55,869 nucleotides of DNA, from NCBI GenBank assembly GCA_039807445.1, contig JBDHRG010000004.1, positions 1 to 55,869 of the forward strand, in the 5' to 3' direction. Numbering within the stretch: the first letter of the stretch is position 1; the number at the start of each line of letters is the position of its first letter. This document shows positions 8,162 through 16,579 of this stretch, one piece after another. The position numbers were made by a program, and so were the translations under genes. Source of the DNA: JBDHRG01 sp039807445. GTDB taxonomy: Bacteria; Pseudomonadota; Gammaproteobacteria; Competibacterales; Competibacteraceae. Below the pieces are notes generated by a model. That model worked only from the letters and a program-made list of their open reading frames with translations. It ran no database searches and was not told the DNA's origin.

Positions 8162-9364
8162 ATGTTCGATTCCGCCGTTCCCGCCCTCCGCGAAAGCCGC
8201 CTGACCGCGATCCTGCTGCTGCTCGCCGCCACCTACGCCGTGCTCGGCACGCTGACGCTGGCCGTGGTCGGCTTGCTCGAGCCGATCGCGGCCGCGCTCG
8301 ACACGTCGCTGGTCGCGGTCGCCAACCTCGTCACCGTGTTCGCGCTGGTCTACGCGCTCGCAGCTCCGGTGCTGCAAGTCGCGTTCGGCCACTGGCCGTT
8401 CCGCCGCCTGCTGGCTGCGGGGCTGGCGCTGCTCGGTGGCTCGGCTTTCGTCAGCGCCGTGGCCGGCGATTATCCGACGATGCTGGCCGGGCGGGTGCTG
8501 ATGGCGCTGGCTGGCGCGCTGCTCGGGCCGCTGCTGTCGATCGTCGCGGTCGCGCTGGTCGGCCCCGGCCGGCAGGGGCGGGCGCTGAGCCTGGTGTTCG
8601 GCGGCATGACGCTGGCGATGGTGCTCGGCGTGCCGGCCTCGAGCGGGCTTGGCCGCGCCTTCGGCTGGCAGGCGGTGTTCGCCGGTCTCGGCGCCGCCGC
8701 GCTGGCGCTGGCGCTGGCCGCCGCCTGGCTGCTGCCGGCGCGCGCCGCGAGCCCGCGCACCGAGCTGCGCGCCTTCGGTTGCGTGCTCGGCGAGCGTCGG
8801 CTGGTGCTGCCGGTGGCGATGACGCTGAGCAAGATGGCGGGGCAGTTCGTGGTGTACGCGCTGCTCGGTCCCTTGCTGATGGCGCGCTTCGGGCTTGCGG
8901 CTGCCGACGTGGCGCTGGCGCTGCTGGCGTTCGGCGTCGGCGGCGTGCTCGGCAACGCCGCCGCCGGGCGTCTGACCGACCGCCTCGGCGCCGGACGCGC
9001 GCTGAGCGCGGCGCTGGCCGGGGAGATCGTGGCGCTGGTGCTGCTGGCGGTGCTTCCCGGCGGCACGCCGGTGGCGCTGACACTGGTCGGTGCCTGGGCA
9101 TTTTGCGCGGTGGCGTTCAACACGCCGCAGCAGAAGCGGCTGGTCGGGCTGGCGCCTTCGCTCGGCGGGCTATTGCTGGCGCTGAACGCCTCCGCGCTGT
9201 ACCTCGGCATCGCACTCGGTTCGGCGCTCGGTGGCAGTCTCTACCGCCTGCTCGGCCTCGAGGCGCTGCCGCCGGCGGCAGCGGCGCTGCTGCTGGCGAC
9301 GCTGGGGCTGTACGCTGTCGCGCGCCGGAGCGCGGAGGAGGGCGTCGCGGCCGGGAAGGCGTGA
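8162..9364 (+). CDS. MFS transporter (DHA1/AraJ-like)
   Basis: 400-residue major facilitator protein with about twelve hydrophobic helices. A loop 2-3 motif A-like region (FRRLLAAG near residue 80) and a glycine-rich fifth helix (GGMTLAMVLGVPASSGLG) are typical of drug:H+ antiporter-1 and sugar-efflux relatives such as AraJ/Cmr. It lies in the inner membrane and probably exports a small molecule. It is divergently transcribed from a LysR regulator that presumably senses the exported compound. The ATG is the first in frame after the intergenic dyad. The 3' end meets the APC permease gene with a hairpin between. Confidence 0.85.
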   Translation: MFDSAVPALRESRLTAILLLLAATYAVLGTLTLAVVGLLEPIAAALDTSLVAVANLVTVFALVYALAAPVLQVAFGHWPFRRLLAAGLALLGGSAFVSAVAGDYPTMLAGRVLMALAGALLGPLLSIVAVALVGPGRQGRALSLVFGGMTLAMVLGVPASSGLGRAFGWQAVFAGLGAAALALALAAAWLLPARAASPRTELRAFGCVLGERRLVLPVAMTLSKMAGQFVVYALLGPLLMARFGLAAADVALALLAFGVGGVLGNAAAGRLTDRLGAGRALSAALAGEIVALVLLAVLPGGTPVALTLVGAWAFCAVAFNTPQQKRLVGLAPSLGGLLLALNASALYLGIALGSALGGSLYRLLGLEALPPAAAALLLATLGLYAVARRSAEEGVAAGKA

Positions 9365-9372
9365 CGAGACAG

Positions 9373-9407
9373 GCGCGAGGCGCTGGTCTTTACTGCGCGC
9401 CTCGTGC
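9373..9407. terminator. Bidirectional hairpin between convergent genes
   Basis: GCGCGAGGCGC at 9373-9383 pairs with GCGCCTCGTGC at 9397-9407 (10 of 11, the exception being a G-U pair). It sits between the convergent MFS and APC permease genes and uses the same GAGGCAC/CTCGTGC wording as the heptamer elements described elsewhere in this window. Confidence 0.5.
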
Positions 9408-9414
9408 TTCGGGT

Positions 9415-11385
9415 TCAGACTTTCAGCGGGATCACCACCATCTGCCGGTCGTTCAGATGCAGGCGGCGCTGCATCGCCAGCGCGGTCTGGTTGTGCAGCC
9501 AGGGGGTGATCCAGCTGTCCTTGCGCAGGATCAGCTTGCTGGCGAAGCAGACGCTGTTCGGGTAGTCGCGCATCACCGCCAGCGTCAGCTTCTCGAGCTC
9601 GTCGACCGGATCGGCACCATAAGCGGCACGGCCCTCGGCGGCCAGCCCCTCGCGGTGGCAGAAGCGCGTGAAGTAGTGCAGCGAATTGTCGATCTGATAG
9701 TGCAGCGAGCGCAGCGCGCCCTGGCCGTGGAAGCTGTGCGAGTCGACCTCGCCGACCGACAGGAACACGAAGTTGCGGAAGTGTCCCGGGAACATGCGCT
9801 GCACCCACAGCAGCGTGTGCATGCCGACGCCGCGGTTCTTGCCGACCAGGAACACCGCGGTCGGCGCCTCGCGCTCGAGTGCCGGTCCCCGTGGTTCGTC
9901 GTCGTCCTCGGGGCCGAGCGGCGGTGCGAGCAGCGCATCGACACGCTTGAGTTCGCTGCGCACGGCGTCGTAATGGCGGCGCGTCGCCAGGCACAGCGCG
10001 ACGACAGCGCTGGTGATCAGCACCGTCATCCAGCCGCCTTCGGTGAACTTCTCGACCACGGTGATCGCCAGGATGCTGCCGGTGACGCCGACGCCGAGCA
10101 GCGACAGCGCCAGGCGCCAGCGCCAATTCGGCTCGTCGTGGCGGCTCTGCCACCAGTGCTTGACCAGCCCGGCCAGCGCCAGCGTGAAGGTCAGGAATAC
10201 GTTGATCGAGTACAGCACCACCAGCACCTTCACCGCGCCGTGCGACCACATCAGGATCGCCAGTGCGGCGAGGCCCATCAGCACGATGCCGTTCTGCGTC
10301 ACCAGTCGCGCCGACAGGCTGCGGAAGTGACGCGGCACCCACGAGTCGACCGCCATGTTGGCGAGCACCGCCGGCCCGCCGAGGAAACCGGTGTTGGCCG
10401 CCACCATCAGCAGCCCGGCCTCGAGCGCCATCAACGCCCACAGTGCGATCTGCTCGAGCGTGGAGTCGCCCAGGTTCCAACTGGCGATGATCGACTGGAA
10501 CACCACCGCGTTCAGCGTCTGCCCCGGCACGTGAGCGGCGTCCCACAACAGGTAGAGCAGGATGATGCCGCCAGCGGTGAACGACAGCGACACCGCCATG
10601 TACAGCATGGTCAGCTTGCCGGTGCGCACGCGCGGCTCGGCCAGCGTGTTGACGTTGTTCGACACCGCCTCGAGGCCGGTGTAGGTGCCGCCGCCGAGCG
10701 AATAGGCTTTCAGGAACAGCGCGGCGACGAACATCCAGCCGAACTCCGAGGACAGCGAAACCGTTTCCTGCAGCGTCGCGTCGAGCATCGCCGGGATCGC
10801 CTCGGCGTGCGCCCAGACGCCGTAGACGATCAAGCCCACGTGGGTGACGAAGAAGCCGAGGAAGATCGGCAGCAGAACGCCGATCGATTCCTTCATGCCA
10901 CGCAGGTTCAGCACGATCAGCAGCACCACCAACGCCATGCCGACCGCGAGCTTGTAGTCCCGCCAGCCCGGCGGCAGCAAGCTGAACAGCGCGTCGACGC
11001 CGCTGGCGATCGAGATCGCGATCGTCAGCACGTAGTCGACCAGCAGCGCCGCGCCCGACACCAGCCCGGCGCGGCTGCCGAGCAGTTGCGACGCCACCTT
11101 GTAGCCGCCGCCGCCCGAAGGGAACAGCTCGATCACCTGGTTGTAGGCGAGCGAGATGATGAACACCGTCGCCGCGGTGGCGATCGCCAGGTACAGGCCG
11201 AGATGGGTGTGTTCGCCGAGCGCGAGGAAGGCTTCCTCGGGGCCGTAGGTCGACGAGGACAGGCCGTCGGCGCCCAGCCCGATCCAGGCCAGGAAGGCGA
11301 CCAACGCGACGCTGTGGCGGGTTTCGGGCTTGAGCGGGTCGAGCGGTGCGCCGATCACCCACTCCTTGATCTTGTTGGTCTTCAT
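9415..11385 (-). CDS. APC-superfamily permease, KimA-like
   Basis: 656-residue membrane transporter of the amino acid-polyamine-organocation superfamily. Residues about 25-450 hold some twelve helices, with an early GLGADGLSSSTYG segment that is characteristic of the KimA/YdaO branch, whose B. subtilis member is a high-affinity potassium importer. The C-terminal about 190 residues form a cytosolic domain; in KimA the corresponding part is involved in dimerisation. Substrate here could be K+ or an amino acid; I favour the KimA-like call because of the N-terminal motif and long C-terminal domain. No c-di-AMP riboswitch is visible upstream, as expected for this phylum. Confidence 0.75.
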   Translation of the reverse strand: MKTNKIKEWVIGAPLDPLKPETRHSVALVAFLAWIGLGADGLSSSTYGPEEAFLALGEHTHLGLYLAIATAATVFIISLAYNQVIELFPSGGGGYKVASQLLGSRAGLVSGAALLVDYVLTIAISIASGVDALFSLLPPGWRDYKLAVGMALVVLLIVLNLRGMKESIGVLLPIFLGFFVTHVGLIVYGVWAHAEAIPAMLDATLQETVSLSSEFGWMFVAALFLKAYSLGGGTYTGLEAVSNNVNTLAEPRVRTGKLTMLYMAVSLSFTAGGIILLYLLWDAAHVPGQTLNAVVFQSIIASWNLGDSTLEQIALWALMALEAGLLMVAANTGFLGGPAVLANMAVDSWVPRHFRSLSARLVTQNGIVLMGLAALAILMWSHGAVKVLVVLYSINVFLTFTLALAGLVKHWWQSRHDEPNWRWRLALSLLGVGVTGSILAITVVEKFTEGGWMTVLITSAVVALCLATRRHYDAVRSELKRVDALLAPPLGPEDDDEPRGPALEREAPTAVFLVGKNRGVGMHTLLWVQRMFPGHFRNFVFLSVGEVDSHSFHGQGALRSLHYQIDNSLHYFTRFCHREGLAAEGRAAYGADPVDELEKLTLAVMRDYPNSVCFASKLILRKDSWITPWLHNQTALAMQRRLHLNDRQMVVIPLKV

Positions 11386-11545
11386 CCTCGGCCCTCCGGG
11401 CCGGGGGGAATGCCCCCACGGCGGCTGGCGGATTCTATGGGGACGGCGGGGCTTTGCAAGGCCACGCGCCTCGTTTCACCGGACGTGACGATCGGCGCCG
11501 CTGCGGCTACCCTCGGCCGGCACCGCAAAGCGTAGAGGGGGGAGC

Positions 11546-12607
11546 ATGTCGCGCGACTGGGTAAAGCAGGCGATCCGCACCATCGAGGCCGATTTCCGCC
11601 GCTCGGCAGACACGCACCTGATCCGGCTCGAACTGCCCATGCCGGGTATCCGGGTCTACCTCAAGGACGAATCGACCCACCCGACCGGCAGCCTCAAGCA
11701 CCGCCTGGCGCGCTCGCTGTTCCTGTACGCGCTGGCCAACGGCTGGATCGACCGGGACACCCCCGTCGTCGAGGCCTCCTCGGGCAGCACCGCGATCTCC
11801 GAAGCCTACTTCGCGCGCCTGCTGGGGCTACCCTTCGTCACCGTGGTGCCGGCCGGCACCTCGCCCGAGAAGATCGCGCAGATCGAGTTCCACGGCGGAC
11901 GCTGCCACAAGGTCGAGGACCCGCGCACGCTCTACGCCGAAGCCGAGGCGCTCGCGCAGCGCCTCGGCGGCCACTACATGGACCAGTTCACCTACGCCGA
12001 GCGCGCCACCGACTGGCGCGGCAACAACAACATCGCCGAATCCATCCTCGAGCAGATGCGCGACGAGCCCGAGCCCGAACCGGCCTGGGTGGTGATGAGC
12101 GCCGGCACCGGCGGCACCTCGGCGACGATCGGCCGCTACCTGCGCTACCGCAAGCTCGACACCCGGCTGTGCGTGGTCGACCCCGAGCATTCGGTGTTCT
12201 TCGACTACTTCCACAGCCGCGACCGCGGGCTGACGCTGGCCTGCGGCTCGCGGATCGAGGGCATCGGCCGACCACGGGTCGAGCCCTCGTTCATGCCGGG
12301 GGTGGTCGACCGGATGCTGAAGATCCCCGACGCCGCGTCGCTCGCCGCGCTCCGCGTGCTCGAGCGCCTGCTCGGGCGCAAGTGCGGCGGCTCGACCGGA
12401 ACCAACTTCTACGGCGCCTGCCTGGTCGCCGCCGAGATGCACGCGCGCGGCGAAACCGGCAACCTGGTGACGCTGATCTGCGACGCCGGCGAGCGCTACC
12501 TCGGCAGCTACTACGACGACGCCTGGCTCGCCGCGCAGGGCCTCGACATCGCGCCGTGGCGGGCGAGGCTCGAAGGCTTCTTCGCCAGCGGAGAGCTCGA
12601 GAGCTAG
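11546..12607 (+). CDS. PLP-dependent cysteine synthase-family enzyme (Cds1-like)
   Basis: 353-residue fold-type II PLP enzyme. The Schiff-base lysine is in HPTGSLKHRLA (Lys51), the substrate-binding SSGSTAIS loop is near residues 74-81 and the phosphate-binding GTGGTSATIG is near 188-197. Compared with classic CysK/CysM it has a longer C-terminal part with KCGGSTGTN, resembling Cds1-type L-cysteine desulfhydrases that release sulfide from cysteine. Desulfhydrase versus synthase activity cannot be settled from sequence. The ATG follows a strong GGGGGAG. A hairpin separates it from the GhrA-like gene downstream. Confidence 0.8.
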   Translation: MSRDWVKQAIRTIEADFRRSADTHLIRLELPMPGIRVYLKDESTHPTGSLKHRLARSLFLYALANGWIDRDTPVVEASSGSTAISEAYFARLLGLPFVTVVPAGTSPEKIAQIEFHGGRCHKVEDPRTLYAEAEALAQRLGGHYMDQFTYAERATDWRGNNNIAESILEQMRDEPEPEPAWVVMSAGTGGTSATIGRYLRYRKLDTRLCVVDPEHSVFFDYFHSRDRGLTLACGSRIEGIGRPRVEPSFMPGVVDRMLKIPDAASLAALRVLERLLGRKCGGSTGTNFYGACLVAAEMHARGETGNLVTLICDAGERYLGSYYDDAWLAAQGLDIAPWRARLEGFFASGELES

Positions 12608-12609
12608 GC

Positions 12610-12641
12610 GCGAGGCACGAGTACACTCCCTCGCACCTCGC
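12610..12641. repeat. Heptamer-word hairpin after PLP enzyme gene
   Basis: GCGAGGCACGAG at 12610-12621 and CTCGCACCTCGC at 12630-12641 are inverted copies (10 of 12 pairs) with an 8-nt loop. The words GAGGCAC/GTGCCTC are those of the large tandem array at 42942-43018. Probably a terminator or repeat element in the short gap before the next gene. Confidence 0.5.
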
Positions 12642-12659
12642 ACTGCGGAGCCGCAAACC

Positions 12660-13580
12660 ATGAACCTCCTCTTCCACAGCCCCGACGAAAATCTCGACGA
12701 CTGGCGCGCCGCGCTGGCGCGCTGGCTGCCCGAGGCGCGGCTGCACGCCTGGCCGACCGCGGTCGAGTGCGACTACGCGCTGGTGTGGAAGCCGCCGGCC
12801 GAGCTGTTCGCCGCCCAGTCCACGCTGAAGGCCGTGTTCAACCTCGGCGCCGGCGTCGACGCGCTGCTCGCCGCCGGCACCGTGCCCGCGAGCCTGCCGC
12901 TGGTGCGGCTCGAGGACGCCGGCATGGCGCGGCAGATGGTCGAGTACGCGCTGTACGCGCTGTTGCACCACTACCGCGGCTTCGACGCCTACGCGCGCCA
13001 GCAGGCACGCGGCGAGTGGCGCCAGCATCCCGGCCGCCGGCGCGAAGACTGCCGCGTCGGCGTGCTCGGCCTGGGCGTGCTCGGGCGCGCGGTGGCCGAG
13101 GCGGTGTGCGGCCTCGGCTTCCCGGTGTCGGCCTGGAGCCGCGCGCCGAAGACGGTCGAGGGGGTGCGCTGCCACGCCGGCGCGACGGGGCTCGACGCGC
13201 TGCTCGCCGAGAGCGAGGTGCTGATCGTGCTGCTGCCGCTGACCGGCGACACCCGCAGCCTGCTCGACCGCGCACGGCTGGCCCGCCTGCCGCGCGGAGC
13301 CTATCTCGTCAACCTCGCGCGCGGCGCGCTGCTGGTCGAGGACGACCTGCTGGCACTGCTCGACGAGGGCCACCTGGGGGGCGCGATGCTCGACGTGTTC
13401 GCGACCGAACCGCTGCCGCCCGAGCACCGCTTCTGGAGCCACCCGCTCGTCACCGTGACCCCGCACATCTCGGCGCTGACGCTGATCGAGGAGTCGGCCG
13501 CGCAGATCGCCGACAAGCTCCGCCGCCTCGAGCGCGGCGAGCCGATCACCGGCGTGGTCGAGCGCGGGCGGGGGTACTGA
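12660..13580 (+). CDS. ghrA: Glyoxylate/hydroxypyruvate reductase A-like
   Basis: 306-residue D-2-hydroxyacid dehydrogenase of the GhrA group, which reduces glyoxylate and hydroxypyruvate with NADPH in the cytosol. The dinucleotide fold GLGVLG is near residues 138-143. The catalytic set is visible: Arg in NLARGALLVEDD, Glu in FATEPLP and His in TPHISALT. Length matches GhrA (about 312). It follows the PLP enzyme by 52 bp with a hairpin in between and precedes the DNA glycosylase by 19 bp. The gene name is used at subfamily level; specificity is inferred. Confidence 0.82.
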   Translation: MNLLFHSPDENLDDWRAALARWLPEARLHAWPTAVECDYALVWKPPAELFAAQSTLKAVFNLGAGVDALLAAGTVPASLPLVRLEDAGMARQMVEYALYALLHHYRGFDAYARQQARGEWRQHPGRRREDCRVGVLGLGVLGRAVAEAVCGLGFPVSAWSRAPKTVEGVRCHAGATGLDALLAESEVLIVLLPLTGDTRSLLDRARLARLPRGAYLVNLARGALLVEDDLLALLDEGHLGGAMLDVFATEPLPPEHRFWSHPLVTVTPHISALTLIEESAAQIADKLRRLERGEPITGVVERGRGY

Positions 13581-13599
13581 GATGAGGGAGGGGTGAGGA

Positions 13600-14229
13600 G
13601 TGGCTGGAGAGGGCTATGCCGAAGGATTGGCCGCGCTCGCCGCGGCCGACGCCGATTTCGCCCGCGTGCTGCCGCGGCTCGGCGAGCTGCCCGAGCGGCG
13701 CATCGAACCCGGGCTCGCCGGCTTGCTGCGGGTGATCGTCGGCCAGCAGGTGTCGGTGCTCGCCGCGCGCGCGATCTGGGCGCGGCTCGAAGCCAGCGTC
13801 GGCGCTGCGGGCGAGGCGGGGGCCTGGCTCGCTGCCGACCCCGAGCGGCTGCGCGGCTGCGGGCTGTCGCGGCAAAAGCTCGCCTACCTGCTGAACGTCG
13901 CCACCGCCGTCGCCGACGGGCTCGACCTCGACGCCTTGGCCGGGGAAAGCGACCACGCCTTCATCGCCGCGCTGACCCGGATCAAGGGCGTCGGCCGCTG
14001 GACCGCCGAAAATTACCTGCTGTTCGCGCTCGACCGCCCCGACGTCTGGCCGGCGCACGACCTGGCGCTGGCCGAGGCGGTCAGGCGCCTGAAGGGCCTG
14101 TCCGAGCGTCCGTCGTGGCGCCAGCTCGACGCCCACGCCGAACCCTGGCGCCCCTGGCGCGGCATCGCCGCGCGCGCCCTGTGGCGCTTCTACGCGGCTT
14201 CGCGCGAACCGGGGTGGGAGGCGGTGTAG
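13600..14229 (+). CDS. DNA-3-methyladenine glycosylase II family (AlkA-like)
   Basis: 209-residue base-excision glycosylase of the helix-hairpin-helix superfamily that removes alkylated bases. The HhH motif LTRIKGVGRWTAENYLL is at residues about 126-142, and the catalytic Asp follows in WPAHDLAL near 152. The N-terminal extension of E. coli AlkA is absent, as in short bacterial forms. An early region VIVGQQVSVLAAR is also typical. The start is GTG at 13600, 19 bp after the previous stop, with GAGGGGTGAG ahead. It may be co-transcribed with the GhrA-like gene, but no functional link is apparent. Confidence 0.85.
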   Translation: MAGEGYAEGLAALAAADADFARVLPRLGELPERRIEPGLAGLLRVIVGQQVSVLAARAIWARLEASVGAAGEAGAWLAADPERLRGCGLSRQKLAYLLNVATAVADGLDLDALAGESDHAFIAALTRIKGVGRWTAENYLLFALDRPDVWPAHDLALAEAVRRLKGLSERPSWRQLDAHAEPWRPWRGIAARALWRFYAASREPGWEAV

Positions 14230-14438
14230 GATGCAGCACCGGATCGCGACATGTTCCGGTACCTCCACGTCGCATGAGGACCATAATCCGCTACCTGGCT
14301 CGTTCGATGTGCATCGGTCTGGTCACACGCGTTCGTCGCAAGGGAGTAGCTTTGAAGGGTGTAGCCGCTGACCGCCGGACCCTGCTCAAGGGCACCAGGT
14401 CGTCGGCGGTGATGGTTGGCGGCCAAGGCTCAGCGGCA

Positions 14439-14939
14439 CTAGCCGTCGTTCCTGAGCCGCTTCTCCATCCGGAAGCGCTCGAACACCACCCCCTGGCGCT
14501 CGACGTGCTCGGCCGCGAGCACACGAAAGCCGACCTTGATGAACAAGCCGCGCGCGATGCGGCTGGCGTCGACGCTCAGCCGGCGCACACCGGCCGTGAC
14601 CGCGATCCGCTCGAGCCGAGCGTAAATCGCACCGGCGAGGCCGCGCCGCGCATGACGGCTCGCGGTGTAGAGCAGCGCGATGTGGTCGATCGAGTACAGC
14701 TGGCCGAAGGCGGCGGGCTCGCCGTCGACTTCGGCGAGCAGCGTGTGGCCGGCGGTCAGAGTGTGCGCGAAGGTGTCGAGGTCGTCGACGAAGCCGGCCC
14801 AGACCTCGACCTGGCGTGCGTCGTAGGCTCCGGCGCCGGTGCCGAGCACGGCATCACGGTAGATGTGGGCGAGCGCCGCGGCATCCTGGGACGTGTACGG
14901 GCGGACGATCAATGCGTCGCGGTGCTTCAACCGGCCCAC
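14439..14939 (-). CDS. GNAT acetyltransferase, copy 1
   Basis: 166-residue GNAT-fold N-acetyltransferase. The acetyl-CoA pyrophosphate loop is RHARRGLAG near residue 90, after the beta-bulge strand IALLYTASR. About three quarters of residues match the second copy at 16076-16579 by eye, so the two are recent paralogues. The start is uncertain: GTG at 14939 overlaps the end of the upstream 59-residue gene by 13 bp, and a TTG a few bases later is also possible. It is the second gene of a short leftward unit. Substrate unknown. Confidence 0.75.
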   Translation of the reverse strand: MGRLKHRDALIVRPYTSQDAAALAHIYRDAVLGTGAGAYDARQVEVWAGFVDDLDTFAHTLTAGHTLLAEVDGEPAAFGQLYSIDHIALLYTASRHARRGLAGAIYARLERIAVTAGVRRLSVDASRIARGLFIKVGFRVLAAEHVERQGVVFERFRMEKRLRNDG

Positions 14940-15106
14940 CCTTCGAGGTCGGCAGCGGCTTCGATGAAATCCAGCGCCTTGGCCTCTTCTGGCGCCTTGC
15001 GCAGGCACGCCGCCTGACTGCGGACGGTTTCGACGAAGTCGGGCGTAGTGGCGTCCGTCAAGGGAGCGTAAATCGAGAGACGCTCATCGACCGTGCGGTG
15101 TGCCAT
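14927..15106 (-). CDS. Small hypothetical protein (59 residues)
   Basis: 59-residue acidic protein beginning MAHRTVDERLSIYAPLTDAT, of no family I know. The ATG at 15106 is preceded by a perfect GGAGG at the right distance, and the frame runs into the GNAT copy 1 start with a 13-bp overlap, which suggests translational coupling. It is divergent from hicA, with the hic operator between the two starts. The clean ribosome binding site is the main evidence that this short frame is real. Confidence 0.6.
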   Translation of the reverse strand: MAHRTVDERLSIYAPLTDATTPDFVETVRSQAACLRKAPEEAKALDFIEAAADLEGWAG

Positions 15107-15183
15107 CGGTCCTCCCGAGCCTCGACCGGCTGCGCGCCACCCGCAGGGTAGCACGTGCAGGATGGTCGTGCTTTCCGAGCTAG

Positions 15184-15204
15184 TGATATCGAAAAACGAT
15201 ATCA
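15184..15204. promoter_or_regulatory. Perfect palindrome, candidate HicB operator
   Basis: TGATATCG at 15184-15191 and CGATATCA at 15197-15204 are perfect inverted copies around AAAAA. The dyad ends 7 bp before the hicA ATG at 15212. HicB antitoxins with a ribbon-helix-helix domain bind such palindromes to repress their own operon. Its position would block the promoter or early transcript. Confidence 0.7.
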
Positions 15205-15211
15205 TCGCTCC

Positions 15212-15466
15212 ATGAACTCGACGCACCGCAAGACCTTGCAGGCGATCTTCTCGGAGCCCGTCTCGTCCGCCCTCGAGTGGCGACGCATCGAAGCGCTCTT
15301 CATCGCGCTCGGGGCGCGCACCATCGAAGGCAGCGGCTCGCGCGTGCGCTTCGTGCTGAACGATGTCGTCGGCACTTTCCACCGACCGCACCCCGAGAAG
15401 GAAGCCAAGCCGTACCAGGTGCGCGATGCGCGCCGATTCCTGGAAGCCGCCGGAGTGAAGCCATGA
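15212..15466 (+). CDS. hicA: HicA-type toxin
   Basis: 84-residue HicA mRNA interferase-like toxin with a dsRNA-binding-like fold. The family core GSRVRFVLN...FHRPHP (residues about 48-67) carries the His that is catalytic in HicA proteins. The N-terminal ALEWRRIEALF helix also matches the family. The stop overlaps the hicB start in ATGA (15463-15466), the usual toxin-first hicAB arrangement. No Shine-Dalgarno sequence precedes the ATG; the operator palindrome occupies that place, so the toxin is probably weakly translated. Confidence 0.88.
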   Translation: MNSTHRKTLQAIFSEPVSSALEWRRIEALFIALGARTIEGSGSRVRFVLNDVVGTFHRPHPEKEAKPYQVRDARRFLEAAGVKP

Positions 15467-15789
15467 ACACCATGAGCTACAAGGGCTACGCGGCCCGCAT
15501 CGAATACAGCGACGAGGACGGCTGCTTCGTCGGCCACATCGCCGGCATCCGTGATGTGGTCGGCTTCCACGGCGATTCGGTTGCCGGGCTACGCGCCGCG
15601 TTCGAAGAGGCGGTCGACGACTACCTCGACACCTGTGCCAAGGTCGGCAAGGCGCCCAACAAGCCCTACTCCGGCAAGCTGATGCTGCGCATCCCGCCCG
15701 AGCTGCACGCCGAGGTCGCGATGCGCGCCGAGCTCGCCGGCAAGAGCCTCAACCAGTGGGTAGCCGACACGCTGGCGCACGTGCGCTGA
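15463..15789 (+). CDS. hicB: HicB-type antitoxin
   Basis: 108-residue HicB antitoxin. The N-terminal partial RNase H-like domain (YKGYAARIEYSDEDGCFVGHIAGI) neutralises the toxin, and the C-terminal ribbon-helix-helix (LMLRIPPELHAEVAMRAELAGKS begins near residue 76) binds DNA. It overlaps hicA by 4 bp (ATGA), so the two are translationally coupled. It probably represses the operon through the palindrome at 15184-15204. The pair lies between two paralogous GNAT genes on the other strand. Confidence 0.9.
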   Translation: MNTMSYKGYAARIEYSDEDGCFVGHIAGIRDVVGFHGDSVAGLRAAFEEAVDDYLDTCAKVGKAPNKPYSGKLMLRIPPELHAEVAMRAELAGKSLNQWVADTLAHVR

Positions 15790-15802
15790 AGCAGCGTCAA
15801 CG

Positions 15803-15822
15803 TCACTCCGCGCCGACGAACC
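15803..15822. repeat. 20-bp remnant of the 3' end of the 99-residue gene
   Basis: TCACTCCGCGCCGACGAACC occurs here and at 16576-16595, where it encodes the last residues (FVGAE and stop) of the 99-residue gene on the - strand. Here only this tail and perhaps a few diverged codons before it remain, in the same orientation. It looks like a scar of the duplication that produced the two GNAT genes. Confidence 0.6.
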
Positions 15823-16047
15823 GTGGTGTCCCCACCGCCCAGCCCAGCGCCACCTCAGGCGTCCGCGCCTGCCGTGCCGCCGGTGGCCACGCCCGCGGCG
15901 CCGGCGACCCCGGCCGCCTCACGCGATGCGGCGAGCGAGGCTGTACGCCGGACCGAGAGTCCCGAGGCGCTGCGCGCCTGGGCGCGCGCCCAGGTCGAGC
16001 GTGATCCGGCGCAGGCGGCACGTCTGCGCGAGCTGCTGCAGCCGTAG
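15823..16047 (+). CDS. Doubtful Ala/Pro-rich small ORF or gene remnant
   Basis: A 74-residue frame starting at GTG. The first 35 residues are low-complexity Pro/Ala and the last 40 are a plausible helix (ALRAWARAQVERDPAQAARLRELLQ). This could be the C-terminal end of a lost secreted protein or a small gene. No ribosome binding site is evident and the start is arbitrary. Reported because the rest of this 286-bp gap holds nothing else apart from the 20-bp repeat scar. Confidence 0.3.
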   Translation: MVSPPPSPAPPQASAPAVPPVATPAAPATPAASRDAASEAVRRTESPEALRAWARAQVERDPAQAARLRELLQP

Positions 16048-16075
16048 CGCGGACCCTCGGGCGCGGCCTCCGAGC

Positions 16076-16579
16076 TCAGGGGGAGCCAGCGTCGTCGACG
16101 AGCCGCTTCTCCAGGCGGAAACGCTCGAACACCACTCCCTGGCGCTCGACGTACTCGACCGCGAGCACGCGGAAGCCGGCCTTGACGAAGAAGCCGCGCG
16201 CGATACGGCTGGCGTCGACGCTCAGCCGGGGCGCGCCGGCCTCGACGGCGAGCCGCTCGAACCGGGCATAGAGCGCGCCGGCCAAGCCCCGGCGCGCGTG
16301 GCGGCTCGCAGTGTAGAGCAGGGCGATGTGATCGCTCGGGTACAGCTGACCGAAGGCCGCGGGCTCGCCGTCGACCTCGGCGAGCAGCGTGTGGCCGCAG
16401 GCCAGCGTGCGCGCGAAGGCGTCGAGGTCGTCGGCGAAGGCGGCCCAGACCTCGACCTGGCGCGCGTCGTAGGCTTCGGCGCCGGTGCCGAGCACCGCGT
16501 CGCGGTAGAGGCGGGCCAGCGTCGTGGCATCCTGCGGTGCGGCGGGGCGGATGATGGTTCGCCGCGCCGTCGCCTTCAC
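16076..16579 (-). CDS. GNAT acetyltransferase, copy 2
   Basis: 167-residue GNAT N-acetyltransferase, closely similar to the copy at 14439-14939 along its whole length (shared DAVLGTGA, YDARQVEVWA, TLLAEVDGEPAAFGQLY and RHARRGLAG, the acetyl-CoA loop). The start is GTG at 16579, sharing GTGA with the stop of the 99-residue gene upstream, so the two are translationally coupled. The substrate is unknown; the shared duplication suggests one may have specialised. Confidence 0.78.
   Translation of the reverse strand: MKATARRTIIRPAAPQDATTLARLYRDAVLGTGAEAYDARQVEVWAAFADDLDAFARTLACGHTLLAEVDGEPAAFGQLYPSDHIALLYTASRHARRGLAGALYARFERLAVEAGAPRLSVDASRIARGFFVKAGFRVLAVEYVERQGVVFERFRLEKRLVDDAGSP

Noticed and set aside
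11546..12607. Threonine dehydratase or canonical CysK
   Set aside because: The lysine motif and the C-terminal KCGGSTGTN fit better with Cds1-like proteins; no ACT domain and the CysK substrate loop differs.
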